A DNA stretch of 64,000 nucleotides from Formosa algae (GCF_001439665.1 NZ_LMAK01000078.1:1-64000); one strand, 5' to 3'; numbered from the stretch's first letter, positions 24,690 through 34,536 are shown. Made by a program: numbers and translations. The notes: a model not told the origin generated them from the letters alone.

Positions 24690-25508
24690 ATGACAATCAG
24701 CATAGATACTTATATCGTAGATTCGTTTACAGATAAACCGTTTAAAGGAAATCCAGCAGGTGTTTGCCTAGTCACACAAAAACTGTCGGATAAACAAATG
24801 CAACTTATTGCGAAAGAATTAGGGCTTTCGGAGACGGCTTTTATCACTAAAACCGGAGGGTTAAATACATTTACAATACGATTTTTCTCTCCTAAAATGG
24901 AAATACCACTCTGCGGACATGCAACTTTGGCAGCCTCAAAAGTATGCTTTGAACTTTATCCCGAAATAGACAAAATTCATTTTAAGACCATTCAAAATTT
25001 AGATTTAATAATTACAAAACACGGAAAAACTATTGCAATGGCATTTCCTGTTTACCATACCATTCCGCAACATGCACCCAAAGCGTTACTAGATGCTCTT
25101 GGACTACATAAAATATCTAATAGCGAGTATAATAGTGAAACGAATATCTTACTTCTAGAAATTGAAAGTAGTGAAGTCTTAAAACAGTTATCGCCAGATT
25201 TTGAACGTTTAAAACGAGCTCATAATTCAATAAACGGAGTATTGGTTACGGCACGCTCGCAAAGACATGGTTTTGATTTTGAATCGCGTTACTTTTGGCC
25301 TTGGAGCGGCACAAATGAAGATCCTGTAACTGGCGGAACTCATACGTTTTTAGCAAAATATTGGAGTGAACGCTTAAATAAAAAGAAAATGAATTCTTAT
25401 CAATGTTCTGAGCGGACTGGATTTATGGAAGTCGAACTTATTGGTAATGATACATTATCGATAAAAAGTCAAGCTCAAATTGTATTTAAAGGTGCATTAA
25501 GACTATAA
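24690..25508 (+). CDS. PhzF-family isomerase-like protein
   Basis: The product has the PhzF layout: IDTYIVDSFTDKPFKGNPAGVCLV, LGLSETAFIT with the catalytic Glu, IRFFSPKMEIPLCGHATLAAS, and a second half with DFESRYFWPWSGTNEDPVTGGTHTFLAKYW. Length (272) is near the family norm. PhzF proteins are cofactor-free isomerases or epimerases; only a few make phenazine, and no other phenazine genes are near, so the substrate is open. It is followed by a terminator. Confidence 0.9.
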   Translation: MTISIDTYIVDSFTDKPFKGNPAGVCLVTQKLSDKQMQLIAKELGLSETAFITKTGGLNTFTIRFFSPKMEIPLCGHATLAASKVCFELYPEIDKIHFKTIQNLDLIITKHGKTIAMAFPVYHTIPQHAPKALLDALGLHKISNSEYNSETNILLLEIESSEVLKQLSPDFERLKRAHNSINGVLVTARSQRHGFDFESRYFWPWSGTNEDPVTGGTHTFLAKYWSERLNKKKMNSYQCSERTGFMEVELIGNDTLSIKSQAQIVFKGALRL

Positions 25509-25527
25509 GACGGATTTAAAAACCTAT

Positions 25528-25571
25528 AAAAGCTAGTGCGTATATAATCTAAAAACGTATTAGCTTTTTTT
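25528..25571 (+). terminator. Rho-independent terminator after the PhzF gene
   Basis: AAAGCTAGTGCG pairs with CGTATTAGCTTT (11 of 12-13 bases) around a loop of about 16 bases, ending in a T run at 25564-25571. It lies 20 bp after the stop. Confidence 0.7.
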
Positions 25572-25655
25572 AACTTATAGCATGCTTTCTTGCCAATCCA
25601 CCAAACTTATTATAGTTTAGAGCTTTAGAAATCATTAATAAAACCTCAGAGTTTA

Positions 25656-27179
25656 ATGACAAAAAAGGCATTTATTTTAGTCGGTTTTATAATTTTAAAA
25701 TTTGTACTCCAATACACTCTAATAAGCCCTGAATATGATTTACAACGGGATGAATATCTTCATCTCGATTTGGGTCAGCATTTAGAGTGGGGCTATTTAT
25801 CTGTACCACCTTTAACGTCTTGGATTTCAAGAATAATTTATTTGTTAGGTAATTCTGTATTTTGGGTAAAATGTTTTCCGGCCTTATTTGGCGCCTTAAC
25901 CCTTCTTGTGGTATGGAAAGCCATTGAAGCACTTAAAGGCAATTTATTTGCTTTAATATTGGGAGCAACTGGCGTTTTGTTTTCTTGTCTGTTAAGCCTC
26001 AACACCTTGTTTCAACCAAATTCTTTCGATGTCTTAAGCTGGACAACCTTCTTCTATATCGTGATTAAATATTTTAATTCCGAAAACCCCAAATGGCTCT
26101 TTGTTGCAGCGCTCGTATTTGCTTTAGGGTTTTTAAACAAATACAATATTGTGTTTTTACTTTTAGGGTTTCTTCCCGCTATTTTACTTACCAAACAACG
26201 CAACGTATTCCTTCAAAAAAAGCTGTACTATGCGGTATTTTTAGGTTTACTGCTTATTAGCCCTAACCTGTTGTGGCAATACACTAATAACTTCCCTGTT
26301 ATTAATCACCTTAAAGAATTATCAGACACCCAATTAAAACACATCAACCAATTCGATTTTATACAATCACAAATCTTATTTTTTATAGGTTCTCTGCTTG
26401 TTATTATTTCAGCTTTATATGCTTTACTGTTTTATAAACCGTTTAAAAAATACAAGGCATTCTTTTGGGCTTTCTTTTTTACGCTTACCCTGTTTATGAG
26501 TTTTAAAGCGAAAGATTACTATGCCATCGGGCTCTACCCTATCTACATCTCGTTTGGCTCTGTGTTTCTTGCGACCCTATTAAATACAGGTTGGAAAAGA
26601 TATTTACAACCCATTGCTATTGCTATGCCTGTATGCTTTTTTATTCCCATGTATAACGTGTCATTTCCTAATAAGAGTCCAGAATATATTGTTAAACATT
26701 CCAACAGTTACAAAGCCTTAGGACTTTTGCGCTGGGAAGACGGAACAGATCATGCCATACCACAAGATTATGCAGATATGCTTGGGTGGAAAGAACTGGC
26801 AAAAAAAGTAGATGCTGTATATGGCACATTACCAAACCCAAAGCAAACACTTATTATTTGCGACAATTACGGACAGGCTGGAGCAATAAATTATTATACA
26901 AAACAAGGCATAAAAGCCGTGTCGTTTAATGCAGATTATGTGAACTGGTTTAATTTAGACCAACAATACACCAACCTTATTCGGATTAAAAATCACCAAG
27001 AAAAGGATAGTGAACTCGAAGAAACCAGTCCGTATTTTGAATCTAGTAGTATAGCAGATTCCATTACAAACCCCTACGCCAGAGAATTCAGGACTTTAAT
27101 TTTTGCATTTAGCGGTGCAAAGATTGATATGAACGAGAGGATACAGTATGAAATTGACGAAGTAAAAAACAACCACTAA
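25656..27179 (+). CDS. GT39/ArnT-like membrane glycosyltransferase
   Basis: The product has an N-terminal helix followed by DLQRDEYLHLDLGQHLEWGYLSVPPLTSWISR, the acidic loop typical of GT39/GT83 dolichyl-phosphate-mannose-type enzymes, then about ten helices (FPALFGALTLLVVWKAI, ILGATGVLFSCLLSL, FLLLGFLPAILLT). The C-terminal ~130 residues are soluble (LIICDNYGQAGAINYYTKQG). Such enzymes use a polyprenyl-phosphate sugar to modify protein or lipid. The acceptor is unknown. Confidence 0.85.
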   Translation: MTKKAFILVGFIILKFVLQYTLISPEYDLQRDEYLHLDLGQHLEWGYLSVPPLTSWISRIIYLLGNSVFWVKCFPALFGALTLLVVWKAIEALKGNLFALILGATGVLFSCLLSLNTLFQPNSFDVLSWTTFFYIVIKYFNSENPKWLFVAALVFALGFLNKYNIVFLLLGFLPAILLTKQRNVFLQKKLYYAVFLGLLLISPNLLWQYTNNFPVINHLKELSDTQLKHINQFDFIQSQILFFIGSLLVIISALYALLFYKPFKKYKAFFWAFFFTLTLFMSFKAKDYYAIGLYPIYISFGSVFLATLLNTGWKRYLQPIAIAMPVCFFIPMYNVSFPNKSPEYIVKHSNSYKALGLLRWEDGTDHAIPQDYADMLGWKELAKKVDAVYGTLPNPKQTLIICDNYGQAGAINYYTKQGIKAVSFNADYVNWFNLDQQYTNLIRIKNHQEKDSELEETSPYFESSSIADSITNPYAREFRTLIFAFSGAKIDMNERIQYEIDEVKNNH

Positions 27180-27322
27180 CACAATGTTAAAGCAATATCA
27201 AAAAGACGTGTTCTTTTTAGATTAACTCCACTCTAAGCAACATTATCTAAGCTTCTGGTCTTTCCTAAAGAAAAGTATAACGCTCCTAATCAGCGACAAT
27301 CAATCCGCTTAAAAAACACCTA

Positions 27323-27440
27323 TTATTACGGGTATTCTGTACCGTAATTATGCCAAATTGTTTTATTTTTAAGGAAACAAATTTAACTAGACTTCTGGCT
27401 TAAATAAACGCGCGTTTGTTTGGGTTTCAGAAGTTAAATA
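27323..27440 (+). promoter_or_regulatory. Conserved upstream box 6 with leader-like tail
   Basis: TTACGG begins at 27326 and TTATTTTTAA at 27363, 37 bp apart; CCAAATTGTT precedes it and TTAACTAGACTT follows at 27383. The tail has AATAAACGCGCGTTTGTTTG (a palindromic core) and AGAAGTTAAATAACC; the GTT at 27433 is 107 bp from TTACGG. The GH30 gene starts at 27463. Confidence 0.6.
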
Positions 27441-27462
27441 ACCTCAAAAAAAAACATAGAAC

Positions 27463-29088
27463 ATGAAACCATTTAGTAGCACAGCGCAGCGGAAAAACCA
27501 AATTAAAAGCATCACACATCTGCCCATACTGGTTCTAATTCTGTTGCTTGTTGGTTGCTCAAATAAAAAAGCAACTCAAGATTACGATATCGAAATATAT
27601 CAAACATCTCAAGCAGGAGATAATCTCAAATTAAAAACAAACCAACACACCCAATCGTCTGATTCAGTAAAAAACAAAGCAACTTTAGAATTGCATCCTG
27701 AGCAAACCTTTCAGAAGTACATTGGTTTTGGAGCATCATTTACAGAGTCGTCTGCATGGAACCTAGCCACCATTCCAGTAGACTTACGTAAAGATGTTCT
27801 TACGAAACTTTTCAGTCCAACAGCCGGTGCTGGATTCACGCTTACAAGAACACATATTAACAGTAGCGATTACTCTAACACCCACTACACTTACCTTGAA
27901 GCAGGAGACACCGACCTGTCTACATTTAGCATTCAACAAGATATTAGAGGATTTTCTGGCGATGAAAATGAACAAGTGCAAGGTGTGCAATTGGTAGATT
28001 CTACATACGATCTAATCCCCATGATTTTAGAAGCGTCTAGCATTCCTGGAGCAGATTTTAAAATTATTGCTTCGCCTTGGAGTCCGCCATCATGGATGAA
28101 AACAGGAGAAACTGCAGAAATGACTAACGGAAGCTTACTTCCTGAATATTATGGTGTGTGGGCCAAATACTTATCTATGTATGTAAGCGCTTATGCCGAC
28201 AAAGGCATTACACTTTGGGGACTTACACCTCAAAACGAACCTTTACATTATCACGATGCCGCATGGGATAGTAATGGATTTACTCCAGAACAAGCACGAG
28301 TCTTTTTAAGAGATCACCTTGGTCCGCAACTGGTAAAAGATGGTCATCTTGATCTGAACGATTTAGATGCCGGATTACACGTCCTTATTTACGACCATAA
28401 TAAATCGACTATGATTGATTACGTTACACCAACCTACGAAGATCCTGAAGCATCGAAATATGCTTGGGGAACTGCTTTCCATTGGTATACAAATTCCGAA
28501 CTTAAGGAAAACAACTATTATGCTGAAGAGGTAAAGACACTTCAAGAAACTTGGCCTAATAAAGGGATGATTCATTCAGAATCGAGTATAGATATAGACG
28601 CCAAAGCCCCTGTCGGACAGTATTGGAGAGCAAGTACAGATTATGCAGGGACGTTTGTACCGTTTGAAACCTATGCCCATGATATTATTACAGATTTAAA
28701 CCACGGCACTCAAGGTTATGTAGAATGGTGCAGTATTTTAAGTAATCAAGGGCAACCTAACCCATATAACAATTTTAATAGCGCGCCAGTGCTTATAAAT
28801 CCTGCTACAGATGAAGTCATTTACACGCCACTGTATTATTTACTAAGTCATTTTAGTAAATTTATTCGCCCCGATGCACATAGAATTGAGCTGATAGGAG
28901 AACACACGAACGGACTTATTTATACAGCTGCTAAAAACACAGATGGCTCTATTGTTGTTGTGGTATACAATAATAATGAAGAAGCATACCATTTATCTTT
29001 AGCATTAGGTACTAACACCTTTACCTCTCAAATTGCACCAAAAGCAATGCAAACCATACGTCTAAAAAGCAACGTAAAAACAGATTAG
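27463..29088 (+). CDS. GH30-family glycoside hydrolase lipoprotein
   Basis: After a basic start and a lipoprotein signal (LILLLVGCSNK), the protein has the GH30 (beta/alpha)8 fold features: IGFGASFTESSAWNLA, LTRTHINSSDYS, SPWSPPSWMKT, acid/base Glu259 in TPQNEP and nucleophile Glu373 in IHSESS, and a C-terminal beta domain (VVVVYNNNEEAYHLSLALGTNTFT). Characterised relatives are glucosylceramidases and beta-1,6-glucanases; the true substrate is not readable. It is probably surface exposed and used for glycan breakdown. A strong terminator follows. Confidence 0.9.
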   Translation: MKPFSSTAQRKNQIKSITHLPILVLILLLVGCSNKKATQDYDIEIYQTSQAGDNLKLKTNQHTQSSDSVKNKATLELHPEQTFQKYIGFGASFTESSAWNLATIPVDLRKDVLTKLFSPTAGAGFTLTRTHINSSDYSNTHYTYLEAGDTDLSTFSIQQDIRGFSGDENEQVQGVQLVDSTYDLIPMILEASSIPGADFKIIASPWSPPSWMKTGETAEMTNGSLLPEYYGVWAKYLSMYVSAYADKGITLWGLTPQNEPLHYHDAAWDSNGFTPEQARVFLRDHLGPQLVKDGHLDLNDLDAGLHVLIYDHNKSTMIDYVTPTYEDPEASKYAWGTAFHWYTNSELKENNYYAEEVKTLQETWPNKGMIHSESSIDIDAKAPVGQYWRASTDYAGTFVPFETYAHDIITDLNHGTQGYVEWCSILSNQGQPNPYNNFNSAPVLINPATDEVIYTPLYYLLSHFSKFIRPDAHRIELIGEHTNGLIYTAAKNTDGSIVVVVYNNNEEAYHLSLALGTNTFTSQIAPKAMQTIRLKSNVKTD

Positions 29089-29140
29089 ATTAAAGGTTTG
29101 CTAGATAAATCCTATGCCTACAATAAGCCAATTATGGTAT

Positions 29141-29176
29141 ACTAAACCGTATAACACATAAATTATACGGTTTAGT
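29141..29176 (+). terminator. Strong hairpin after the GH30 gene
   Basis: ACTAAACCGTATAA (29141-29154) pairs perfectly with TTATACGGTTTAGT (29163-29176) around an 8-base loop. It lies about 50 bp after the stop and is followed by CATTTGG, a weak T tract. Confidence 0.6.
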
Positions 29177-29210
29177 CATTTGGATTTAGTAGCGTTTCAA
29201 ATACACAAGA

Positions 29211-30152
29211 ATGAATTTAAAAGACGATTACACTAGCGAAATTATTACACTTGAAGCAGATTATGAAGGTGAAGTCCAAGCCGTCTTAACAGCCTCCAAC
29301 CATAATACAGGGCAGCGAAAATCTATTTTATACATACATGGTTATGTAGATTATTTTTTCCATCCGCATTTGGGTGAAACATGTAACCAAAATAATTTTG
29401 ATTTTTACGCACTCGATCTTCGTAAACATGGTCGTGCATTATTGCCACACCAGCACCCGAATTACTGTAAAGACTTAAAAGAATATTTTGAAGAAATCTC
29501 AATTGCCATTCGCAAAATTAAAAATAAAACTAATCCTGTTTTTTTATTAGCACATTCTACAGGAGGGTTAACCGCGAGTTGTTACATGAATTATGGAACA
29601 GAGCGAAATCTTGTAGAGGGTTTAATTTTAAACGCCCCTTTTCTAGATTTTAATCAATCCAAAATTGAAAAATCAATCAGTCTTTTTGTCGCAAAATTAA
29701 TAAGCAAAGTCTCTGACTATGCTAAAATTGAAGGCGTGCTTTCCCCGGCTTACGCACAAAGCATTCACAAAGATTATTATGGCAGTTGGGATTTCAATTT
29801 AGACTGGAAACCAATACACGGATTTCCAACCTATTTTAAATGGGTGACAGCAATTGCTAGAGCGCAAAAATCTTTAGAAAAACCGGACATCCAAAGTCCT
29901 GTTTTAATTTTACATTCATCAGGCTCAATAAAGACTAAAACATATACAAAAGCAGCCATGACGCATGATATTGTTTTAAATATTGAAGACATTAAACGAG
30001 TGGGTATAAAATTAGGACATAAGGTAACCTTAGCACAAATTGACCATGCCCTACACGATGTATTTTTATCTTCTAAAGCCGTTAGAGAGCAAGCCTTCGA
30101 TAAAATGTTTTCTTGGTTAGCACAGACAGATTTTAAGGCACAAGAGCACTAA
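29211..30152 (+). CDS. Serine aminopeptidase S33-type alpha/beta hydrolase
   Basis: The 313-residue product has a lid-type alpha/beta hydrolase layout as in monoacylglycerol-lipase-like proteins: SILYIHGYVDYFFH, FDFYALDLRKHGRALLPHQHPNYCKDL, nucleophile elbow AHSTGGLT near 117-124, acid region SPVLILHSSGS, and catalytic His in IDHALHDVFLSS. It has no signal peptide. The substrate is unknown, likely a lipid ester. Confidence 0.9.
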   Translation: MNLKDDYTSEIITLEADYEGEVQAVLTASNHNTGQRKSILYIHGYVDYFFHPHLGETCNQNNFDFYALDLRKHGRALLPHQHPNYCKDLKEYFEEISIAIRKIKNKTNPVFLLAHSTGGLTASCYMNYGTERNLVEGLILNAPFLDFNQSKIEKSISLFVAKLISKVSDYAKIEGVLSPAYAQSIHKDYYGSWDFNLDWKPIHGFPTYFKWVTAIARAQKSLEKPDIQSPVLILHSSGSIKTKTYTKAAMTHDIVLNIEDIKRVGIKLGHKVTLAQIDHALHDVFLSSKAVREQAFDKMFSWLAQTDFKAQEH

Positions 30153-30207
30153 AACATGCTTTTATACACTCAAAATTAAATCTATTTCTTAGCGGTAAAG
30201 AATTTCA

Positions 30208-30280
30208 ATAATTACGGTTTTACCTCAAATGAGTTTACAAAATTTATATTATTTTTAATACTAGTAAATTAACCAGACTT
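30208..30280 (+). promoter_or_regulatory. Conserved upstream box 7
   Basis: TTACGGTTTTACCTCAAA begins at 30212 and TTATTTTTAA at 30249, 37 bp apart; TTAACCAGACTT follows at 30269. A tail with CTGGTACAGTTTAAACC near 30319-30335 may be a worn leader end. The next gene starts at 30363. Confidence 0.55.
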
Positions 30281-30362
30281 TTCATTTTAGAACCTATTTT
30301 ATTTTTCACCTTAAAATTCTGGTACAGTTTAAACCAAGTGTCTAAACTACAAAACTAGAATT

Positions 30363-30698
30363 ATGTTAGGATTAGTATTTCTGTATTGGATTGGCAAATA
30401 TTTTTACAAATTAGCCGAAAAGTATAATAAAAGTAAATGGGGATTTGCTATTTTAGGAGTCGTGGTTTATTATGCTGGCATAATACTCTTTAGTTTCTCT
30501 ATAGCACTCATACTAGAAATTTTAGCACCAGGTTATATTAGTGATATAAATGAATCGTTATTAGGAATAGTCATGCTCCCTTTCGGAATTTTAAGTTGCT
30601 ATGGATTGTATAAATATTTAGAAAAAACGTGGAAGAAAAATCAACCCAACACAAGTGAATTGCTTGATGAAATTGGTAAACCTCAAAATTCACTCTAA
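30363..30698 (+). CDS. Small membrane protein of unknown function
   Basis: The 111-residue product has helices at about residues 1-16, 26-52 ([27 protein letters not shown]) and 65-82, with a charged tail ([22 protein letters not shown]). No named family is recognised; similar small proteins are common in flavobacteria. It follows upstream box 7. Confidence 0.65.
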   Translation: MLGLVFLYWIGKYFYKLAEKYNKSKWGFAILGVVVYYAGIILFSFSIALILEILAPGYISDINESLLGIVMLPFGILSCYGLYKYLEKTWKKNQPNTSELLDEIGKPQNSL

Positions 30699-30834
30699 AT
30701 ACTCGAGCTTATCGAAATTAATAAAAAGACGAAGCACATTCTAAAAAAATAGTCATCACTAAAATAGTAAACAACAAATAGATGCCAATTATACATTGAT
30801 CATCTACATTATCATATCCAAACTAGAATAATAA

Positions 30835-30972
30835 TTTAAATTTTTTAAACATGTCTTATTAGAAATTTCAAACAGAACCTTATTAAGTATTGGCGCACTA
30901 ACGCCTGTAGTATTAGGATGAATAACTTTTATGATTGTTAAACGGTTTAATGAAAAACAAAAGCCTCAATAA
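30835..30972 (+). pseudogene. Possible remnant of a small membrane protein gene
   Basis: The frame reads KHVLLEISNRTLLSIGALTP, then VVLG, a TGA, and ITFMIVKRFNEKQKPQ with a stop. One base change (TGA to TGG) would join a helix to a basic tail. There is no start codon. It is a weak call. Confidence 0.3.
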
Positions 30973-31112
30973 CAACGAAGATTCAAAAATTAACCCCGAT
31001 TGCTTACACTTTGCAAAACATTAGTATACTGCTCCAAACTGTTCCGCCCCTTTTCTAATAGTTTTAAAACACAAGCGCTCATAATATTTACATTTGCTTT
31101 ACAAATGGAACA

Positions 31113-31230
31113 GAACTACGGTTTTCAGGTATAGCGGTTACAAATAATAGTTTTATTTTCGGACTATAATATTATCAAGACTTCTTCTCAGACAACCATC
31201 GTTGAGTTTGAGATATAAGAAGTGGGCAGT
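31113..31230 (+). promoter_or_regulatory. Conserved upstream box 8 with leader-like tail
   Basis: CTACGGTTTTCAGG begins at 31116 and TTATTTTCGG at 31153, 37 bp apart, with ACAAATAATAG before it. TTATCAAGACTT follows at 31172. The tail CGTTGAGTTTGAGATATAAG then AAGTGGGC ends 106 bp from the first block. The next gene starts at 31251. Confidence 0.5.
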
Positions 31231-31250
31231 AATCCAAGAGACTTGTTACC

Positions 31251-31871
31251 ATGACTTATCTATACTTTGCCGTTTTACTCTTTTTAAGTGTTTCAACACA
31301 AGCTGACATACATAACACACGCTTTGGACATACATTATCCATAAGCCAAACTATGCCTTCACAGAAAGACCAATGCATTCAGCAATCCCATAAAATTTTA
31401 GCCTCAAAATATCCTGAGTTTGTATTCGATTCGCTATTATACGATATTACAGTGTGGAAGAATTTTAAAGAAACCATAGTTAGATACAGACGAATCATCA
31501 GATTTACACCACTTAATAAAAAGGATTCAAATTTAAGTTTTGATTTTGAAGTTAACCTAAGCAACCAAGACATCTCACCGTTCGACTATTGGGGGTTTGA
31601 CAACTTTTATATTCCCACTGCGGAAGAGCAAGAACACCTTGATTTTGTAATCCGTTCGTTTGGTTTGCCACGTTCAGGGTTCAACAACAGTATTGTAGAA
31701 ACATCTGATATGTATGTTATTTATTTGGATAACGAGATGGTCTTCGGGCAATACTATATAGATAAAATAACCGGTAAGCAATCTATGGGTGCTGTTGAAG
31801 GAAACTATGAACCTATGCCCGATTTTCCTGAATTAACGCCTACAGATCCGTTAATAGAAATTACAGACTAA
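31251..31871 (+). CDS. Hypothetical secreted protein
   Basis: The first 18 residues (MTYLYFAVLLFLSVSTQA) form a signal peptide. The 188-residue mature protein is acidic and beta-rich, with SPFDYWGFDNFYIPTAEEQEHLDFVIRSFG and a proline-rich end (PMPDFPELTPTDPLIEI). No family is recognised. It is preceded by upstream box 8. Confidence 0.6.
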   Translation: MTYLYFAVLLFLSVSTQADIHNTRFGHTLSISQTMPSQKDQCIQQSHKILASKYPEFVFDSLLYDITVWKNFKETIVRYRRIIRFTPLNKKDSNLSFDFEVNLSNQDISPFDYWGFDNFYIPTAEEQEHLDFVIRSFGLPRSGFNNSIVETSDMYVIYLDNEMVFGQYYIDKITGKQSMGAVEGNYEPMPDFPELTPTDPLIEITD

Positions 31872-31965
31872 TACTATTTAAGAATTTAAACGCACTAAAA
31901 TGTATAAACCTAAGAACTATTATAAAACCATAACACACACAACCTAATTGTTTTAAGAAACGCGT

Positions 31966-32017
31966 TTAATTCCGGTTTTATATTAATTCCATTACAAATA
32001 ATTGTCTTACTTTAATA
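31966..32017 (+). promoter_or_regulatory. Conserved upstream box 9, worn
   Basis: TTCCGGTTTTATATTAAT begins at 31970 and TTACTTTAAT at 32007, 37 bp apart; ACAAATAATTGTC precedes the second block. No leader tail is left before ATG 32074. Confidence 0.4.
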
Positions 32018-32073
32018 CAAAATTTCACAAAACCCCAACTAGCAACCTAACTTTAAAACCTCATTACAATACC

Positions 32074-33945
32074 ATGAAACATATCATTCTGTTTACGTTT
32101 TGCTTAATATTTAGTACCACATACGCTCAAATTATAAACGAAAAAAAAATAACTTCTGAAGTTAGTGAAGTCACCGTCTTTATTAAAGATGCACAAATAA
32201 CCAGAAAAAAAACAATCGACTTGCAACAAGGCATTACGATACTAAAATTCATCAACCTTTCACCGTTTATCGATGCCAAAAGTATTCAGGTTAAAGCAAA
32301 CGGAAATTTAACTGTATTATCTGTAAATCATCAGCAAAATTACATCGATAAATTAGACAAGCAACAAGAAGTATTAGACTTAGAACTAAAATCTGAAGAC
32401 TTAGCTAGCAAAATAAATCTTGAGAAAACCTACTTAGATATTTTAAAGGAAGAATTGGCTTTTTTACAAGAAAACAGAACTATTGGAGGTAAAAATCAAG
32501 AACTTAGTGTGACTAATTTAAAGGAAGCTTCAAATTTCTATGGTACAAAATTAACCGCTTTAAAACTTAAAGAAATCGACATTATTAAGAAGCTGGAAAC
32601 TCTTAACAATTCAAAATCGGATATAGACCTGCAAATAAAAACCTTGACCAGTCAAAAAGAATTTCCTAATGGAGAAATACTTGTGAAAATAGATTCTAAA
32701 AATTATAATAAAGCCGACTTTGAACTGTCTTATTTAGTAGGAAACTCGAGCTGGTTTCCGAGCTACGATATTCGTGCAAAAACCATAAACGAACCTATAG
32801 AAATTATTTACAAAGCGAATGTTAAGCAAGACACAAAAGTAGATTGGACTAATGTAAAATTAAATTTATCTTCGGCTAACCCGAACAATTCAGGCGTAGC
32901 ACCAGAACTAAAAACGTATTATTTAAATTACAACACCTTACCACCTACTTATAACCTAACCTCTAATGAAATTACAGGTAAAGTATTAGACGAGCAAGGT
33001 TTACCACTTCCTGGAGTAAACGTATTGGTTGAAGGGACAACTATTGGAACCAGTACAGATTTTGATGGAAATTACTCGATTACAATTCCAAACTACTCAA
33101 GCCAATTGACATTTTCTTATATCGGGTATATCAACCAAACCTCAGCAATACGTCAATCGCCCTTAAACATACAATTACAAGAAGACATCACTGCACTTGA
33201 TGAGGTTGTGGTTATTGGGTATGGAACATCATCTAAAAGAAGAAAATCGGTAAATGAAGCTTTATCGGGAAGAGTTGGTGGTATCAACATAAAAGAAGCT
33301 AGCAGTACTCCTATTCCGGCGAATCAAGTTGTGAAACAAACCACCGTAGATTTCGCTATCGACATTCCGTATTCCGTAAAATCGGACAATAAAAGTTATA
33401 CTGTAGATATGGCAAACTATCAATTACCTGCAGATTACAATTACATATGCGTTCCTAAAATAGAAAAAGATGCGTTCTTAATTGCTGAAGTCTCAGATTG
33501 GGAAAAATATAATTTACTAGAAGGTGAAGCTAATTTGTTTTTTGAAGACACTTACGTTGGAAAAACCTTGTTAGATACAAGATATGCATCCGACACTTTA
33601 AAAATCTCGCTTGGAAGAGATAAAAATGTATCGGTAAAAAGAGAAAAGGTTAAAGACTTTACCACCAAACAATTTATTGGCAGTAAAAAAGAAGACAACA
33701 GAGCTTGGACTATTCTTGTAAAAAACAATAAAAACCAAACCATAAATATGTCTATTTTCGATCAGGTTCCGGTATCTACTCTAGAAGAAATTAAAGTTGA
33801 TATTACTGAAATGACCAAAGCAGAGCACGACAAAGACACAGGCGAAATTACATGGGATTTTTCTATTAATCCTAAAGAAACGAAAACCATGAACTTAAAC
33901 TACTCTATAAAATATCCAAAAGACAAAAATCTCGTTATCGAATAA
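32074..33945 (+). CDS. DUF4139/MuiA-like protein with inserted CarboxypepD_reg and SusC-plug-like segment
   Basis: ATG 32074 gives a signal peptide (HIILFTFCLIFSTTYAQ); codons upstream of it are not part of the gene. The N-terminal DUF4140-like part (SEVSEVTVFIKDAQITRKKTI) precedes a coiled coil. DUF4139 (YLVGNSSWFPSYDIRAK, IYKANVKQDTKVDWTNVKLNLSSANP) is interrupted by ~110 residues: a carboxypeptidase-regulatory domain (GKVLDEQGLPLPGVNVLVEG, DFDGNYSI) and VVVIGYGTSSKRR...ALSGRVGGINI, the hallmark of a SusC TonB plug start. DUF4139 resumes at PYSVKSDNKSYTVDMANYQLP. It is probably an envelope protein; its role is unknown. Confidence 0.85.
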   Translation: MKHIILFTFCLIFSTTYAQIINEKKITSEVSEVTVFIKDAQITRKKTIDLQQGITILKFINLSPFIDAKSIQVKANGNLTVLSVNHQQNYIDKLDKQQEVLDLELKSEDLASKINLEKTYLDILKEELAFLQENRTIGGKNQELSVTNLKEASNFYGTKLTALKLKEIDIIKKLETLNNSKSDIDLQIKTLTSQKEFPNGEILVKIDSKNYNKADFELSYLVGNSSWFPSYDIRAKTINEPIEIIYKANVKQDTKVDWTNVKLNLSSANPNNSGVAPELKTYYLNYNTLPPTYNLTSNEITGKVLDEQGLPLPGVNVLVEGTTIGTSTDFDGNYSITIPNYSSQLTFSYIGYINQTSAIRQSPLNIQLQEDITALDEVVVIGYGTSSKRRKSVNEALSGRVGGINIKEASSTPIPANQVVKQTTVDFAIDIPYSVKSDNKSYTVDMANYQLPADYNYICVPKIEKDAFLIAEVSDWEKYNLLEGEANLFFEDTYVGKTLLDTRYASDTLKISLGRDKNVSVKREKVKDFTTKQFIGSKKEDNRAWTILVKNNKNQTINMSIFDQVPVSTLEEIKVDITEMTKAEHDKDTGEITWDFSINPKETKTMNLNYSIKYPKDKNLVIE

Positions 33946-34104
33946 CCTAAAACACAAGCTCAAACAAAACCACGCAAAACATTGAAGTGTATCTGTGAAA
34001 TTGGTGTAAGAATGGTATATAAATTACATGTCATTCTTAATTCATCAGCAGTTTCACGCAACCTTTGACATTATTATCATCTATAAAATAAAACCTTACC
34101 TGTT

Positions 34105-34536
34105 ATGAAAAAGAAAATTTTATATGTGATACTGATTGGAATATTAACTGCTTGTGGTCATGATGATGACACGACTACTCAAGAAACTGACCTTGTCGGA
34201 GATTGGATACTCATACAAATATCTGGACGTATAGAAGGATCTGAAACTTCGGGCGCAGATATGGAATGGCAAGAAACGTATAGCTTGTACACCGATGGAA
34301 CCTTCGAAAAAACAAGAATACAAGATAGTACAACCACTGTAGCTGCGGGAACTTATACGTATTCAGAGTCTACAAACGGTGACTTTTTAGAATTTAATTT
34401 TAGTACAGACAGTGATATTATTGGGTCTTGCTTTTCTAATTTAAAAGAAGAAATGGTTTTTGATTCTGAAAACACATTTTCAAGCAGTTGGATTGCTTGC
34501 GATGGTCCTGGTTTAATTTATGAGAAAGCGGATTAA
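34105..34536 (+). CDS. Lipocalin-like lipoprotein
   Basis: A lipoprotein signal (LIGILTACGHDDD, Cys near 17) is followed by a ~120-residue beta domain starting LVGDWILIQISGRIEG, with YSLYTDGTFEKTRI and AAGTYTYSE, as in lipocalin-like (DUF4923/lipocalin_5) proteins of Bacteroidota. Two later cysteines (SCFSNL and IACDG) may form a disulfide. Ligand and function are unknown. Confidence 0.75.
   Translation: MKKKILYVILIGILTACGHDDDTTTQETDLVGDWILIQISGRIEGSETSGADMEWQETYSLYTDGTFEKTRIQDSTTTVAAGTYTYSESTNGDFLEFNFSTDSDIIGSCFSNLKEEMVFDSENTFSSSWIACDGPGLIYEKAD

Larger units (their letters stand above)
30699..31250. other. 552-bp intergenic region
   Basis: No intact gene is seen. 30835-30972 holds a broken frame (listed separately), and 31113-31230 holds upstream box 8. 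The part 30973-31110 shows nothing recognisable. Confidence 0.5.

Noticed and set aside
27199-27218. AAAAAGACGTGTTCTTTTT as a terminator after the glycosyltransferase gene
   Set aside because: The stem is short and only A/T paired, so stability is too low to call.
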